The position numbers and the translations under genes are program-made. A stretch of 64,000 bases of DNA from Actinostola sp. cb2023. Taxonomy: Eukaryota > Cnidaria > Anthozoa > Actiniaria > Actinostolidae. Each line of letters starts with the position of its first letter. The stretch's first letter is position 1. Location: NCBI GenBank assembly GCA_033675265.1, contig JAUJYZ010000911.1:1-64000 (forward strand). The letters run 5' to 3'. The notes under the pieces are model-generated. The model saw nothing but the letters and a program-made list of their open reading frames with translations. It was not told the DNA's origin and made no database searches. Of this stretch, positions 12,246 through 23,618 are shown one piece after another.

Positions 12246-13815
12246 CTGGCATATGGGTATTTTGTCTGCGCATGCGCCAACACAGCATTGACCAGTGACG
12301 TCTGGAACCATTTTACAGCTCGATAGCTCATTTTAAGGATGTTTTGTAGGAGATCTACGCGTTTCTAAAGTTTAAAGGTCATGAAAATTTACTCATAATT
12401 AAAGACGATAAACACTTCTTCCCCTGGGTATATCTTTGGCCGCTGTTATTTCTTTTGATGGCGAGATATTTTACATTGAAATGCGACTGTGGTGTTTGGA
12501 GTTGGAGGTTCAGCGTTTATAATTTCTACAATCAAGTATTCTACAGCACTGGATTAACGCTTGGTAATTGTGATGCAAGTAAACTTTTAGAATTTTAATG
12601 AAACTGTTTTCCAAGTGTACGCGATTTCGAGCTATGGCCCGGTAAATATGTAGAAGTGTTCAATTTAGGTCGAACTTTAATGATATATTTCTTGAATGTA
12701 CATGTTTACCGACCCCCAAGTTGGAGATAATTACCACAGCATTCATTCCTTTATATAATTTCAGTTTTTATAGAGAATGGGGCTTCAAAAAATGTATAGC
12801 TGTCAGATTTAACAGATTCTTCTCTCCCTATACTCGGTGTAATGGCGGAATTGATGTTTTTTGTTACTTCTCGATGCCATGGTTATATCATATCTTCGTA
12901 TATAGCTATTTGCATAATCGTTGTCGGGTTGAAAATCATGAAAGCTACGACCAAAAGGAATTCTGGGAAATTAAAACTCTCAAATAACACCGTCAAATCA
13001 TCGACCTTTTTATGCAGACTTGTAGGATCTTAGTTAAATAGCTCATATACCTTCAAAACTACGAGAACATTGAATATATCTGTATGTAATGTGGCTCATG
13101 AACTGATTTCCCATCCATCCTAGCGGTCTCAGCTTCTATGATTTATGATTTTCAACCCGACAACGATTATGCAATTAGCTATATTTCCTTATTCTAAGTC
13201 TTTGAAAGTATAAATGAGAGAACAGACTTTGCAGAAAAATTAGTTGTTAAGAAAATTAAAACTTGTTTCCACTGTTTTGCATTGCAATATTTTTGCTTAC
13301 CATTTACGGGACTCGCGACGAGCAGAAATGTGGACTCCAAGCATTCAAGTCAAATTATCTTTCGATTTCTACCGACCCCCAAGCTGCTTAATGTTACGGA
13401 AGCGAAGATTATTCAATAGTCATTCCATTCATCACAATAAATGACTTTCAAAAAATGCATAGCTCCTGCTATGAATGTTCAAAGTGCATGTATACGACGA
13501 AGACGGCAGCCATTGTCAGTTTAGCTTGTCATGTCTGGACCTCCCTCTCCTTGCAATATGCAACTCATAATGCATCGTAAATACTGGTTATGACAACTGC
13601 AGCATGCCTTCAGCATTGACAAAATAGAATCCATCATTTTAGAGTTGCATATGTTCATATAGACAAGTTAATTAATAAATATATGAGATAGAACTTCGCC
13701 ATCTTGTTTGTTATTCCTGGTTTTTAAATTAGCGCGGGATGGCGCGGGATATATGCGCGTGTCAGAGGGTCTTTGTGTTCATGTTGGCATTTCACGCATG
13801 CGCAGACAAAATGCC
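12246..13815. other. Unassigned AT-rich region with internal duplications
   Basis: No supported gene. Segments around 12705-12810 and 13370-13470 are diverged direct copies (shared accgacccccaag and ttcaaaaaatg.atagct). An inverted pair lies at about 12903-12945 and 13140-13185 (gggttgaaaatcat and its complement). Confidence 0.45.
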
Positions 13816-13819
13816 CATG

Positions 13820-14147
13820 TGCTAAGCACACTTACATGTATATCTCAGTCTGTTTTACCAAGTGGGACACCGGGTCACTGGGACACCTAACATACTTAAG
13901 CTTTCCCACTGTCCCGACCCAGGACACCTCTAAATACATTGTACTTAGCACACTTACATGTATATCTCAGTCTGCTTTACCAAGTGGGACACTGGGACAC
14001 CAAACATACTGTCCCAGTAGTGTCCCGGGCCGACCCGTGACACTTCTACATACATTGTACTTACATGTATATCTCAGTCTGTTATACCAAGTGGGACACC
14101 GGGTCACTGGGACACCTAACATACTGTCCCGGGTCGGCCCGGTCCGG
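13820..14147. repeat. GTCCCGGG repeat units (block 2, inverted)
   Basis: About three units in the opposite orientation to most of block 1. They abut the left end of the 1.2 kb inverted-repeat element. Confidence 0.8.
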
Positions 14148-15374
14148 GCGATTTTATATTTTACGCTCACTTCAAGATGGCGGATATTTCCGAGATGGCC
14201 TGGAATCTACTAATATGAGCAGCTCAACTTCCGGTGAATCGTCTTCGTATTTTCTTCGAGTTCACATAGAGTATTCTTGGCATTTTCTTTGTTGGCTAAT
14301 CTGCAATTGCAATAAATGTTGAATGTTATACATATTTGGCGGAGAAATCGTGTCAAACAATCCGCAATTGTATGTATTTATTATTTGAAATAAAGCTATC
14401 CAATTGTGATGAAGTTAATTGTGAACCATTTTCACTGTTAACTTCCCCCGCTCATTGTCTCGGCTTGATTAAGTTAGGGGAGAACGAGATTTTACCGAGG
14501 CAATGAGCCGAATGCGAAGTGGAATGCGACCGATAGAGAGTAGGCGTCGCCGAAGGGGAAGGGGGTGGGTCGAAAGTAGTTTTAAGTATTGCCCGATGGA
14601 GTACTCGTCAAAATGCCTCGAAATTAGGGATTGTTAAATACGCGGATAAGGGGACGTGGCGATGTGAAGTATCCAAAACAGAGAATTTCCAAGCGAGGGC
14701 AGCCTCATTAATCGCGCCCGCTTGTATTTCGCGGGGTTTTTAGCAGTGAAAATAGCCAGTAAGTATATGTCGAATATTTCTATGATTTTATGAAAAGTTG
14801 AAGAAGCGTATTGAATCCAAACTATCCTATCTTTGTTAAGACGTACAAAGCGATTCAGAACAGCTTTATAAATTTCGATTCCAAGTTTTGGTTTACGCTG
14901 GGCATAGTATACCGGAGACTGAAAAATTTAATTCGGGCGTGACACATCAGACTGCCGTACGCCGAATCTCATTTGTTATTCGTACGAGTCGAATGTTTCC
15001 ACGATAAAGCGTGTTTTATCTTATGCCGCTGTCTTGATGTTTAGTTGTCCTACAATACTTACCGCTTTTACGACTTCGCATTGGCATTTAAAATTCTACT
15101 CGCGTACGAATACGGTAGCAACTTTATCACAATGGATCGTTTTATTTCAGACAATAAATACATACAATTGCGGATTGTTTGCGACGATTTCTCCTCCATA
15201 TATGTATATAACCTTCAACATTTATCGAAGAAAACAAAGAAAATGACAAGAATAACTCTGTGTGAACATAGAAAATAATACGATTCACTGGAAGTTGAGC
15301 TGCTCATATTAGTAGATTCCAGGCCATCTCGGAAATATCCGCCATCTTGAAGTGGGCGTAAAATATAAAATCGC
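14148..15374. mobile_element. 1.23 kb non-autonomous inverted-repeat DNA element
   Basis: Terminal inverted repeats of about 110 bp start gcgattttatattttacg; both ends contain atggcggatatttccgagat. The direct 9-bp ccggtccgg flanks both ends (14139-14147 and 15375-15383), a good target-site duplication. No transposase frame inside. The 9-bp duplication suits a Mutator-like mover (inference). Confidence 0.75.
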
Positions 15375-15592
15375 CCGGTCCGGGACAGTGGGGCAGTATG
15401 TAAGGTGTCCCAGTGACCCAGTGTCCCGTTGTCCCACTTGGGATAACAGACTGATATATAAAGGTACATGTAATAAGTGTGCTATAAGTACATTTATGTA
15501 TGTAGAGGTGACCCAGGTCGGCCCGGGACAGTGGGAAAGTATGATATGTGTCCCAGTGACCATGCAGTGCCCCACTTGGTATAACAGATATA
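15375..15592. repeat. GTCCCGGG repeat units (block 3)
   Basis: Two degenerate units in forward orientation. The second is cut at a TA by the 7.1 kb element and resumes at 22735. Confidence 0.75.
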
Positions 15593-15599
15593 CACTGTA

Positions 15600-16140
15600 A
15601 ATTCGATAGGTCTGTTTCAGCCCCAAAATCCAAAACAGCCCCTTTACCCATGGGGCTGATTTGGCCCCTACAGGGACTGTTTTGGAAACAATAGTCAAAA
15701 TGGCCCTATGAAAACCTAAAATGGCCCCATATAAACCCAAAACGGCCCCATGCAAACCCAAAATGGCCCATACAAACCTATAATGGCCCTATCAACCCAA
15801 AATGGTCTTTGCCATATCCAAAATAACCCCATACAAAACCCAAAATGGTCTTTGCCATATCCAAAATGACCCCATGTACAAAACCCAAAATGGTCTTTGC
15901 CATATCCAAAATGACCCCATATACAAAACCCAAAATGGTCTTTGCCATATCCAAAATGGCCCCATACAAAACCCAAAATGGTCTTTGCCATATCCAAAAT
16001 GACCCCATGCAAAACCCAAAATGGTCTTTGCCATATCCAAAATGACCCCATATACAAAACCCAAAATGGTCATTGCCATATCTAAAATGACTCCATGCAA
16101 AACCCAAAATGGTCTTTGCCGTATCCAAAATGACCATCAA
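15600..16140. repeat. Tandem repeat of about 45 bp
   Basis: Seven to eight copies of a unit containing aaaatggtctttgccatatc and caaaatgaccccat. The multi-frame open reading frames here (GHFGYGKDHFGF-type) are products of a unit length divisible by three. Confidence 0.85.
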
Positions 16141-16254
16141 AACAATACAACCAAAAACATTTATTTATTTTTAATATCTTGTATAAAAATTATCATCAAT
16201 ACAGACAAATAACAATAGCGTCAGCCAGACGTAAATGTGTTGGAGTGTTGTTGT

Positions 16255-16271
16255 TTTTTTTTGGGGGGGGT

Positions 16272-16328
<57 letters not shown>

Positions 16329-16337
16329 GGGGGGGGG
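16255..16337. repeat. Poly(G) tract
   Basis: About 75 bp of G with isolated T and A, preceded by poly(T). Confidence 0.9.
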
Positions 16338-16933
16338 ATTCGTAAATCCAGGGTTTTGAGTGAGTAATTCCGCTGCACATACCTAACATTTCTTAACCAA
16401 GTAACCCCCCCTAAAACCGTTTACAGTCAACTCGCCCACGGACCAACTCGCCCACGCAAACTCGCCCACGCATAAAATTACTTTGAAAAGCACTTCTAAA
16501 TGTCTCTTAAGCTTAAATTAAAGTAGTTCATGATTATTTCATCAATATAAAACTTACTTGACACTTAATTTTTACAAACAAGAACTTTTTATATTTTGCA
16601 TCCAAAACCAGCTCGCCCACGCCAACTCGCCCACGCATAAATGTCTCGCTACTTCGCAGCTCGCGGGATTCCGCTTGGCGGCGTATAAACATCGTATTAT
16701 AGAGTTTGACAAAGCCTCTGCAACCAGGGTAACTTTTTATATTTTGAATCCAAAATGGCGGCCTAACATTCTCCCCAGTCCCTATCAACCACACGTGAAT
16801 ATATGCAAATATTTGTATTTTAAAACTATTCATTCAATGTCTAATATATAACAATAATAAGCTTAATAATAATAACAAGTAAAATATAGATTGTAACAAA
16901 GTATAATATATATATATGAATCCTAATAATAAC

Positions 16934-17215
16934 TTATTCGGCTCTCACTCTTGAAGGTCCGTTTAGTCTTGACATTGCCGTTAGCAGCTGAGAGGCGTTT
17001 TTTTCTTGACTTTGGTATTTTTGCCACAAGTCAAACACTTTTGTTTGCAAATTCCGGTACTTCTTCCTTTGGATTCTTGTTAGCCTTTGGTTGGATACAA
17101 GTCGCATTTGGAGTTCTACCAATCTTGCCTCTCTATGAAGTAGCTCGATGAGCTCATAGAATGGGGAGATAATAACAAGAGAGGTTACGTTATGGGTGTT
17201 CGGAAAACTAAGACC
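16934..17215 (-). CDS. Unrecognised coiled-coil open frame
   Basis: Open from about 17215 to TAA at 16934-16936. The C-terminal ~75 residues are helical and charged, e.g. ELIELLHREARLVELQMRLV and KKYRNLQTKVFDLWQKYQ. It could be the last exon of a protein encoded by the surrounding 3.6 kb element. No intact start was found; a possible acceptor lies near 17160. Function unknown. Confidence 0.3.
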   Translation of the reverse strand, partial: GLSFPNTHNVTSLVIISPFYELIELLHREARLVELQMRLVSNQRLTRIQRKKYRNLQTKVFDLWQKYQSQEKNASQLLTAMSRLNGPSRVRAE

Positions 17216-17291
17216 CCCGAAACTAAGACCCTAAGACCCTAAGACCCTAAGACCCTAAGACCCTAAGACCCTAAGACCCTAAGACCCTAAG
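17205..17291. repeat. Octamer repeat (GACCCTAA)n
   Basis: About nine copies of gaccctaa, i.e. TTAGGGTC on the other strand, preceded by cggaaaactaagacccccgaaact. It resembles a telomere-type repeat with two extra bases, but sits inside a transposon. Confidence 0.85.
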
Positions 17292-18235
17292 AAATTATAA
17301 AATGTCCAAATCAGGCAAATCCAATGTTCTGTACTTTAATATTTATTGGGTGACGTTCAGCTCAGCTAGTTCAAAAAAGTTTGAGTGATGCCGGGATGAT
17401 ATGCCGAATACTGAGGACTTAAAATATCCTGTTTTTTCGACTTTTCATGAATAAAACCACCCCCAGAAAAACAGCTTCTTACTTTGAGGAGTAAAATCCA
17501 CGTATCCAGTGGTTTTCCAGTGGCAGTTTTTCAAATCAATCAGTCAAGATAAGTCATGTCTTACGGCAGCGACAAAGCAGCCGCCATCTTTGACACAGGT
17601 AACCCATACACACAGGGATATACAAGAACTATTCTTCCAATTAGTTAATTTCATTCTTGAATGACATATTTACATAACACCCGTTACGTTATCTGTAGTT
17701 TAATGATGTGGATAAAGTCATGAAGAGCATTTGCTACAAGATCAGAGAGAAATATGCGTGGCCGCGTCCAAATGGCGTATCGAACGACGTAGGATACGGC
17801 CGTGTATCCAAAGAATTAACCAGGGACTTTTAATGATGATATACATTGATTGATTTACAAGAGTTTAATGCCATATAAACAGAATAAACACATTTAAAAT
17901 GAGAACAGTCAAACAACAACGCATTTAACAACGATAACTTTGAGTTTTGATTTGTTTACGGTATTTGTTTACGCTAAAGTGATGGTTGCTAGGAAGGATT
18001 CGTTCATGAACTCCTTACATCTTCATCTTTCAGGTTTTCTACGCTTTCTAAACACAATTATTACAAACTGTTGATGCTGATCAAACTGACTTTATTTGAA
18101 GAATAACATGAGGAGGAGTAGAGTAAATAGTCGTACTCTTCTATGAAGTTTTACTACTGTTTATAGTCTACATGACGTATGAACTAGAGAGATCAAGCAT
18201 CACGTTTGAAACCTCACGTTTACGGCGAACGCCAA
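17292..18235. other. Element interior without recognised gene
   Basis: Part of the 3.6 kb element. No convincing coding frame. Confidence 0.4.
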
Positions 18236-18244
18236 ACGTCAGAT

Positions 18245-19649
18245 TAGCCTGCGTAGCGGCGTACGGGAAAAGGGAAGGAGGAAGGGGAAGGGGAGGAGGG
18301 GTTGGGGAGAGGGGATTGGGGAGAGAGCGGAAGGGAACGCCTGCAATGAAACCCCCACATTCCTCAATACACCCCCTAATCAATATTCAAGATTGCGAAA
18401 TAAATAAACCAATCAAAATCGTCTTTTTTACACTGTGAAGTGTGAAATGTACATGTAATTTGACAATCGAGCGAGGGAAAGGCATGGAGCGCTTAAAAGT
18501 CTTTTTACGATCTATGGTATTTATAAAAGGCTACACAAACTGAATAAACATAGCACTTAAATGAAAGGAAGAAAGGAAGTTTTTATTAGAGACAGTTATC
18601 TACAGAATCATACAACTGTCAACATATTTATACGATTGCGGACGTTTCTGAACGAACTCCTGATCGAATCGCCGTTTTCAAAAAACCTTTGAACTTCGGT
18701 CCGTAGATACCCACATTCAACTGAATCCTTCCTTTTAATCCTTAGATTCCCAGAAAGTTAAATTACCGTGGAAGTTTTTATTAGAGACTATCAGTCCAGT
18801 ATATAAGAATCGAGAAGAGAAGAGAAGGCCAGATATCTAGAGAATCAACTGTCAACATTACGAGTTAATTAAGCTTTCTACTTTACGATTAGCTCGAGTT
18901 TTACCCTAACTTGTTCGACATCGTATTATAGAGCTTTTAAAACAAATCCTCTGGAACCAGGGTACTCGAGCTTCTTGTTCAAAGCACAGTTGTGGTATTT
19001 TAGCCTGACTTGCTGAAACCCCTTGTGGACTCCTTGTGTCTGTTACTTCTTCAGTAGACTGATTCCATAAGTCGGTCTGTTCGCTCTTTGTCGCCGATTC
19101 TGAGCGACCTCCAGGGTAAAAGAGCGAAAACATGCAGCCGCTTATGGAATCAGTCTACTTCTTCAGCACTAGCGAAGATCAATTTTGGCGGCGACTCGTG
19201 TAGTACAAGAGATTCCCAAGAACTTGGCCTCAATCGGCTTCGTGTTGTACTTGAAAAACCGCTTCTCCTTTCACTTCAGCGAATACTCTAAAAATTAGGC
19301 TTTGCGACCTTTTCCTTATAACAAGGAGTTTATAACACTGAGTTTTGTTCTGTTTTATAACGATACGGCCATCTCAGAATCAATCATTATCGAACGCCAG
19401 TGTTTAGACCGTCGCTTCAAACGACGGAGATCAATTTTCATTTAAAACAATAGAGGCATTTGATTGACAGCTGATTAACCAATGGGAATTTTACGTTCAA
19501 AATTTGAACGTAAAATACGAGGAATGTGGGGTTATCATTGCAGGCGTTCCCTTCAGCTCTCTCCCCAATCCCCTCTCCTCTCTTCCCCTCCTCCCCTTCC
19601 CCCCTTCCCCTCCCTCCTTCCCTTTTCCCGTACGCCGCTACGCAGGCTA
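18245..19649. mobile_element. 1.4 kb TAGCCTGCG element, copy A
   Basis: Inverted ends start tagcctgcgtagcggcgtac and extend about 150 bp. Target duplication acgtcagat (9 bp) at 18236-18244 and 19650-19658. A second, nearly identical copy is at 52390-53785. An internal hairpin (about 19066-19160) pairs gtagactgattccataag with its complement. Small open frames inside (e.g. 18906-19133) are shared by both copies but show no domain. Mutator-like by duplication length (inference). Confidence 0.8.
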
Positions 19650-20043
19650 ACGTCAGATTGACTTTTGAGTTTCGCTTTAAAAACGTCAAATAAATGGGAA
19701 AAACTTCAAAATGAATCATCATATGTTTTCAAGAACGAGGTCATTGTCTAAACGCTAAAGCAAACCATGATCACGTGTACAGTTTTGACGTTCGGTTCGC
19801 CGTAAACGTGATGCTTTTAAAATCTCTCTCTCGACGTGAATATTATGCGTTGGCGAGTTGGCGTGGGCGAGCTGCAAAATATAAAAAGTTCTTGTTTGTA
19901 AGAATTAAGTTTTATATTGATGAAATAATCATGAACTACTTTAATTTAAGCTTTAAGAGACATTTAGAAGTGCTTTTCAAAGTAATTTTATGCGTGGGCG
20001 AGTTTGCGTGGGCGAGTTGGTCCGTGGGCGAGTTGACTGGATA

Positions 20044-20279
20044 CCCCTAAAACAACCTTTAATTCAAACATTCATAAAAATCCAAAGAAAGATAGAAAGA
20101 AAGCCAGCATGAGCTGTTTTGCGCGCTAATTTCTGTATACCGAAAGAGAGGGGACCTGGGTTACAAATAAAATCCCAGAATTCCTTGAAACCTCCCATTA
20201 CCCATCATGCTCAGCGATGTACGTACAGCCCGCCATTTTCAACTCAACGACTTTAATGGCGGATTCGCATCGATATCTT
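20044..20279. other. Unassigned segment
   Basis: Rest of the 7.1 kb element. No gene seen. Confidence 0.4.
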
Positions 20280-20815
20280 TTGGAGTTTTAAGGCTTTTGT
20301 AGACGCTTGGATCTTTACAAACAATTCCATTATGAGAGAATACTATTCAAAGTACTTTAGAACATCCGTGGAGAGCAATTTTCACAGTTTGGCTTGCAAA
20401 TCAGCCGGTGAGTACAGTCTAATAATCGAATCGAATAATTTGCAAACCGTTATTTTCTCTGCTGTTGTTTGTTCAGCGAAGCACGAATGTTTGCTTATTA
20501 AAATGCTTTCCATATACAATTGTATTTACTACAGAGAATTGTAATTGATAGAGGCGTAATTTGGAGAACTGTTCAAGGCTTTTGTAGACGCTTGGAGTTG
20601 GATCTTTTACAACAATGCCATTTTAATATGAGGAATTCGAAGAGAGATTACTGTTCAAAGTACTTTAGAACATCCGTAGAGAGCATATTTTCACAGTTTG
20701 GCTTGCAAATCAGCCGGTGCGTACGAGTAATTTGTAACATTTCTCTGCTGTTGTTTGTGTTAATTTTATTCACTACAGAGAATTGTTTATTTGATAGAGG
20801 CATCATCGACATGTT
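20280..20815. repeat. Diverged tandem duplication of about 300 bp
   Basis: Both copies contain cttttgtagacgcttgga, ttcaaagtactttagaacat, ttggcttgcaaatcagccgg and ctctgctgttgtttg. In each, a short frame from ATG (about 20332 and 20628) shares SKYFRTSVES. In the first copy this is followed by gtgagtac, a donor-like sequence. It may be a duplicated first exon, but no downstream exon was identified. Confidence 0.6.
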
Positions 20816-21010
20816 TTAATACTATTACTAACAGTTAGTAATACAGTCAGTAGATATAACCAATGCTACACATTTTCATTTAAATTTAAGTCTATACTAT
20901 AATATAAGCTTAAGTTTAATCAATATTTCCATTTGCAAGCACTTTGATTTTGTTTTGGCTATTTTAAAATCTGATCATTAGCTGTGACCAAATCGTCTTT
21001 TTATATGGTG

Positions 21011-21540
21011 AAACCTCGAGTCTTGGTAACTCATGTCTGGTGCAAATTGCTTGATTGCATTTTAGACCGTAGTATTGTTTAAATGTTTTTGGAGTATAGT
21101 TCTAATCTGTGATCGAGGTAAATGTGCGTTGAGTGTGAGACCTCGAGTCTTGGTAACTCATGTATGGTGCATATTGCTTGATTGCATTTTAGACTGTAGT
21201 ATTGTTTAAATGTTTTGTGGAGTATAGTTCTAATCTGTGATCGAGGTAAATGTGCGTTGAGTGTGAGACCTCAAGTCTTGGTAACTCATGTCTGGGGCAT
21301 ATTGCTTGATTGCATTTTAGACCGTAGTATTGTTTAAATGTTTTGTGGAGTATAGTTCTAATCTGTGATCGAGGTAAATGTGCATTGAGTGTGAGACCTC
21401 GAGTCTTGGTAACTCATGTCTGGGGCATATTGCTTGATTGCATTTTAGACCGTGGTATTGTTTAAATGTTTTGTGGAGTACAGTTCTAATCTGTGATCGA
21501 GGTAAATGTGCGTTGAGTGTGAGACTTCGAGTCTCTGACT
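21011..21540. repeat. Minisatellite, about 128-bp unit, four copies
   Basis: Each unit runs from cctcgagtcttggtaactca through gtttaaatgttttgtggagt to gaggtaaatgtgcgttgagt. Unit starts lie near 21014, 21141, 21269, 21397 and a partial at 21525. Copies differ by only a few bases. Confidence 0.9.
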
Positions 21541-22320
21541 ATTGTCTTTTCCAATAATGCATTTTCATCATTTGTACTTACAAATGTACTTACAGTAAAA
21601 TCAAATTGTTTGCAATGATTTATTCAATTGTTTGATGCTGATTAAATATCATGAAGTCAATTCTAAGCATTTATGTTTCAGTAATGCCTGAAATTTAGAT
21701 GTTAACATTTTCATTATGAAATGATCATCAACTATTGTTTATAATTTCTGACTTAACTGGCATCACATTCATTATAAATTGGTTCTAATTGATTATATTT
21801 TATGATAATATTCCTTTCAGAGGACCAGTAACATTGATGGGAATTAATGTCCTAGATGCACCTAATGTTTATTAAATTTTGATAGATGTTTATACATGTA
21901 ACATCCATAGATATGTAGATGAGAAAGTACATACTGTAAATGATCTGTACAAATAGGAACCAAAACCTCTAATTAATACCAATTCATTTTTTAAACAGAG
22001 CTTGTTTGGAATTATCATGCTGTGAACTGAAAATGCATGCAGATTCAATTGATCACAAAAGTGGCTGTTGCCTCTATCAGGCTTTGAACTAGCATTAATT
22101 CTGGCCTGTAGCCTTGCAGTAGTGACGATAACTGACTGATGTTGCCTTGCATGGTAAAATGTATCTTTTTGGGGGGGGATGGGGGTGGGGATAGAGAATA
22201 TATGTCAATTTGAAACTGTGACTTTAGTAACTTGAATGTGAATAAATGTGCTTTTCAAATACATATGTTCATTGAGAAAGACTGTGTTATTTTCTACAAT
22301 TTTACCAGGGATTCCCAAGC
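21541..22320. other. Unassigned AT-rich segment
   Basis: No gene recognised. A G-rich patch is at 22171-22190. Confidence 0.4.
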
Positions 22321-22419
22321 AGTTCCAAAGAAATCTGTTTCAGTTCCTATTTGCAACCAAAACAGACCTTTAAGGTGGTGCGAATTGGTCCACAATTACA
22401 GGACTGAAATAGCAGTTTC

Positions 22420-22734
22420 TAAAGGGCTGAAACAACCCTATTTTGTTATCATTTCAGACCTACTCAAACCCAAATCAGACCTGCTCAAATCCAAATCAGC
22501 CCCAGTCAAACCCAAATCAGCCCCAGTCAAACCCAAATCAGTACCTATGTTTTCCAATTCAGCCCTTCTATGTTCTGTTTTAGCACCTTTTGGGGGGCCA
22601 GTTCAGCCACTAAAATAAGGGCCAAATCAGCCCCCATACAGAAGGTCTAAAACAGCCCCAAAATTTAACCCATATTTTACTCAACGTTTTGGCCCCATTT
22701 TTGGGGCTGAAACAGACCTTTCGAATTTACAGTG
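22420..22734. repeat. CAAACCCAAATCAG short repeats and right end of 7.1 kb element
   Basis: A unit of about 21 bp containing caaacccaaatcag is repeated four to five times. It is followed by the inverted copy of the left terminal sequence (ttttggggctgaaacagacc at about 22699). Confidence 0.7.
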
Positions 22735-22995
22735 TACATGTAAGTGTGCTAAGTACAATGTATGTAGAGGTGTCCCGGGTCGGCCCGGGACAGTGGGGCA
22801 GTATGTTAGGTGTCCCAGTGACCCGGTGTCCCACTTGGTAAAACAGACTGAGATAGACATGTAAGTGTGCTAAGTACAATGTATGTAGAGGTGTCCCGGG
22901 TCGGCCCGGGACAGTGGGACAGTATGTTAGGTATCACAGTGACCCGGTGTCTGCGTGTCCCACTTGGTATAACAGATTGAGAGTCAAGATACTGA
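22735..22995. repeat. GTCCCGGG repeat units (block 4)
   Basis: Two forward units resume directly after the TA at the right end of the 7.1 kb element. They end in gagtcaagatactgagagaagt, which is found inverted in block 1. Confidence 0.8.
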
Positions 22996-23232
22996 GAGAA
23001 GTATATAGTGTGTCCTCAAAAACTTTCAATAAAAACATTCGCTCCATTCATAGAGTCTACCGCGATTTTAGCTTGACTGTGGGAGATGTTTGTTATTTGT
23101 GAAGATATATGTTTAAAATATCGGCAAAATGAGGGCTTTGAAAATGACGAAACACCAATAATTTCAGTGGAAGTGATTATATTGTCCGTAAAGAGTGAAA
23201 TAGACAGAAATAGATGGCGAGTAAGTGTCGAA

Positions 23233-23460
23233 TTCACGACCTGCAAATGAGATGCACGGCCGGTAAAAGGTCTTTACCGGCGGTACGGCCCGTATCGGCC
23301 CGTGAACATTTCAGGCCCCCTCTTGAAGGCAATTTTAATATATTCGTGTTTTGACACAGGGTACCCAATTCACGACCTGTCACGACCTGCAAATGATATG
23401 CACGGCCCGTAAAAGGTCTTTACCGGCGGTACGGCCCGTATCGGCCCGTGAGCAATGTGG
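23233..23460. repeat. GC-rich direct duplication
   Basis: Two copies, about 140 bp apart, of a segment containing taaaaggtctttaccggcgg and tacggcccgtatcggcccgtg. Related inverted fragments (cacggcccgtatca) occur at 25108-25125. Confidence 0.75.
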
Positions 23461-23618
23461 CCGACTCTGTAGCCAAATTAATTTGCGACACAGCTGGGTG
23501 ACCAATTCACGAGTGACCGAATTGAATATTCGATGGCGAACGGTATTATGGGTATTAATCATAAATTCATCAATTTTGAATAACTCAGAATAATGACATG
23601 CTTTGTTTACGCATATTA

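Larger units (their letters stand above)
16418..20043. mobile_element. 3.6 kb element with CAACTCGCCCACG subterminal repeats
   Basis: Inverted ends of about 200 bp: left from cagtcaactcgcccacggac (16427), right its complement ending at 20041. Within the ends, ctcgcccacg is repeated several times. Left flank ccccctaaaac and right flank acccctaaaac resemble a 10-11 bp target duplication if the element includes a few extra bases at each end (inference). Nested in the 7.1 kb element, and host to the 1.4 kb element at 18245. Confidence 0.65.
15593..22734. mobile_element. 7.1 kb composite inverted-repeat element with TA target
   Basis: Ends are CACTGTAAATTCGATAGGTC and its near complement (22703-22734), each flanked by TA. 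Left flank (..cacttggtataacagata) and right flank (catgtaagtgtgctaag..) are adjacent parts of the same GTCCCGGG repeat unit, so this is an insertion. Internally, both subterminal regions are rich in CAGCCCC/CAAAACCC repeats. No transposase recognised. Other elements are nested within it. Confidence 0.7.

Noticed and set aside
15716..16140. Repeat protein with GHFGYGKDHFGF motif
   Set aside because: Open frames exist on both strands across a tandem repeat whose unit is a multiple of three; no start or flanking gene support.
17205..17291. True telomere or chromosome end
   Set aside because: The unit is an octamer, short and interstitial, and sequence continues on both sides within a transposon.
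18168..19291. Small frames in the 1.4 kb element as genes
   Set aside because: They are identical in copy B only because the whole element is; no domain, and the G-rich TIR produces the Pro/Arg-rich frames.
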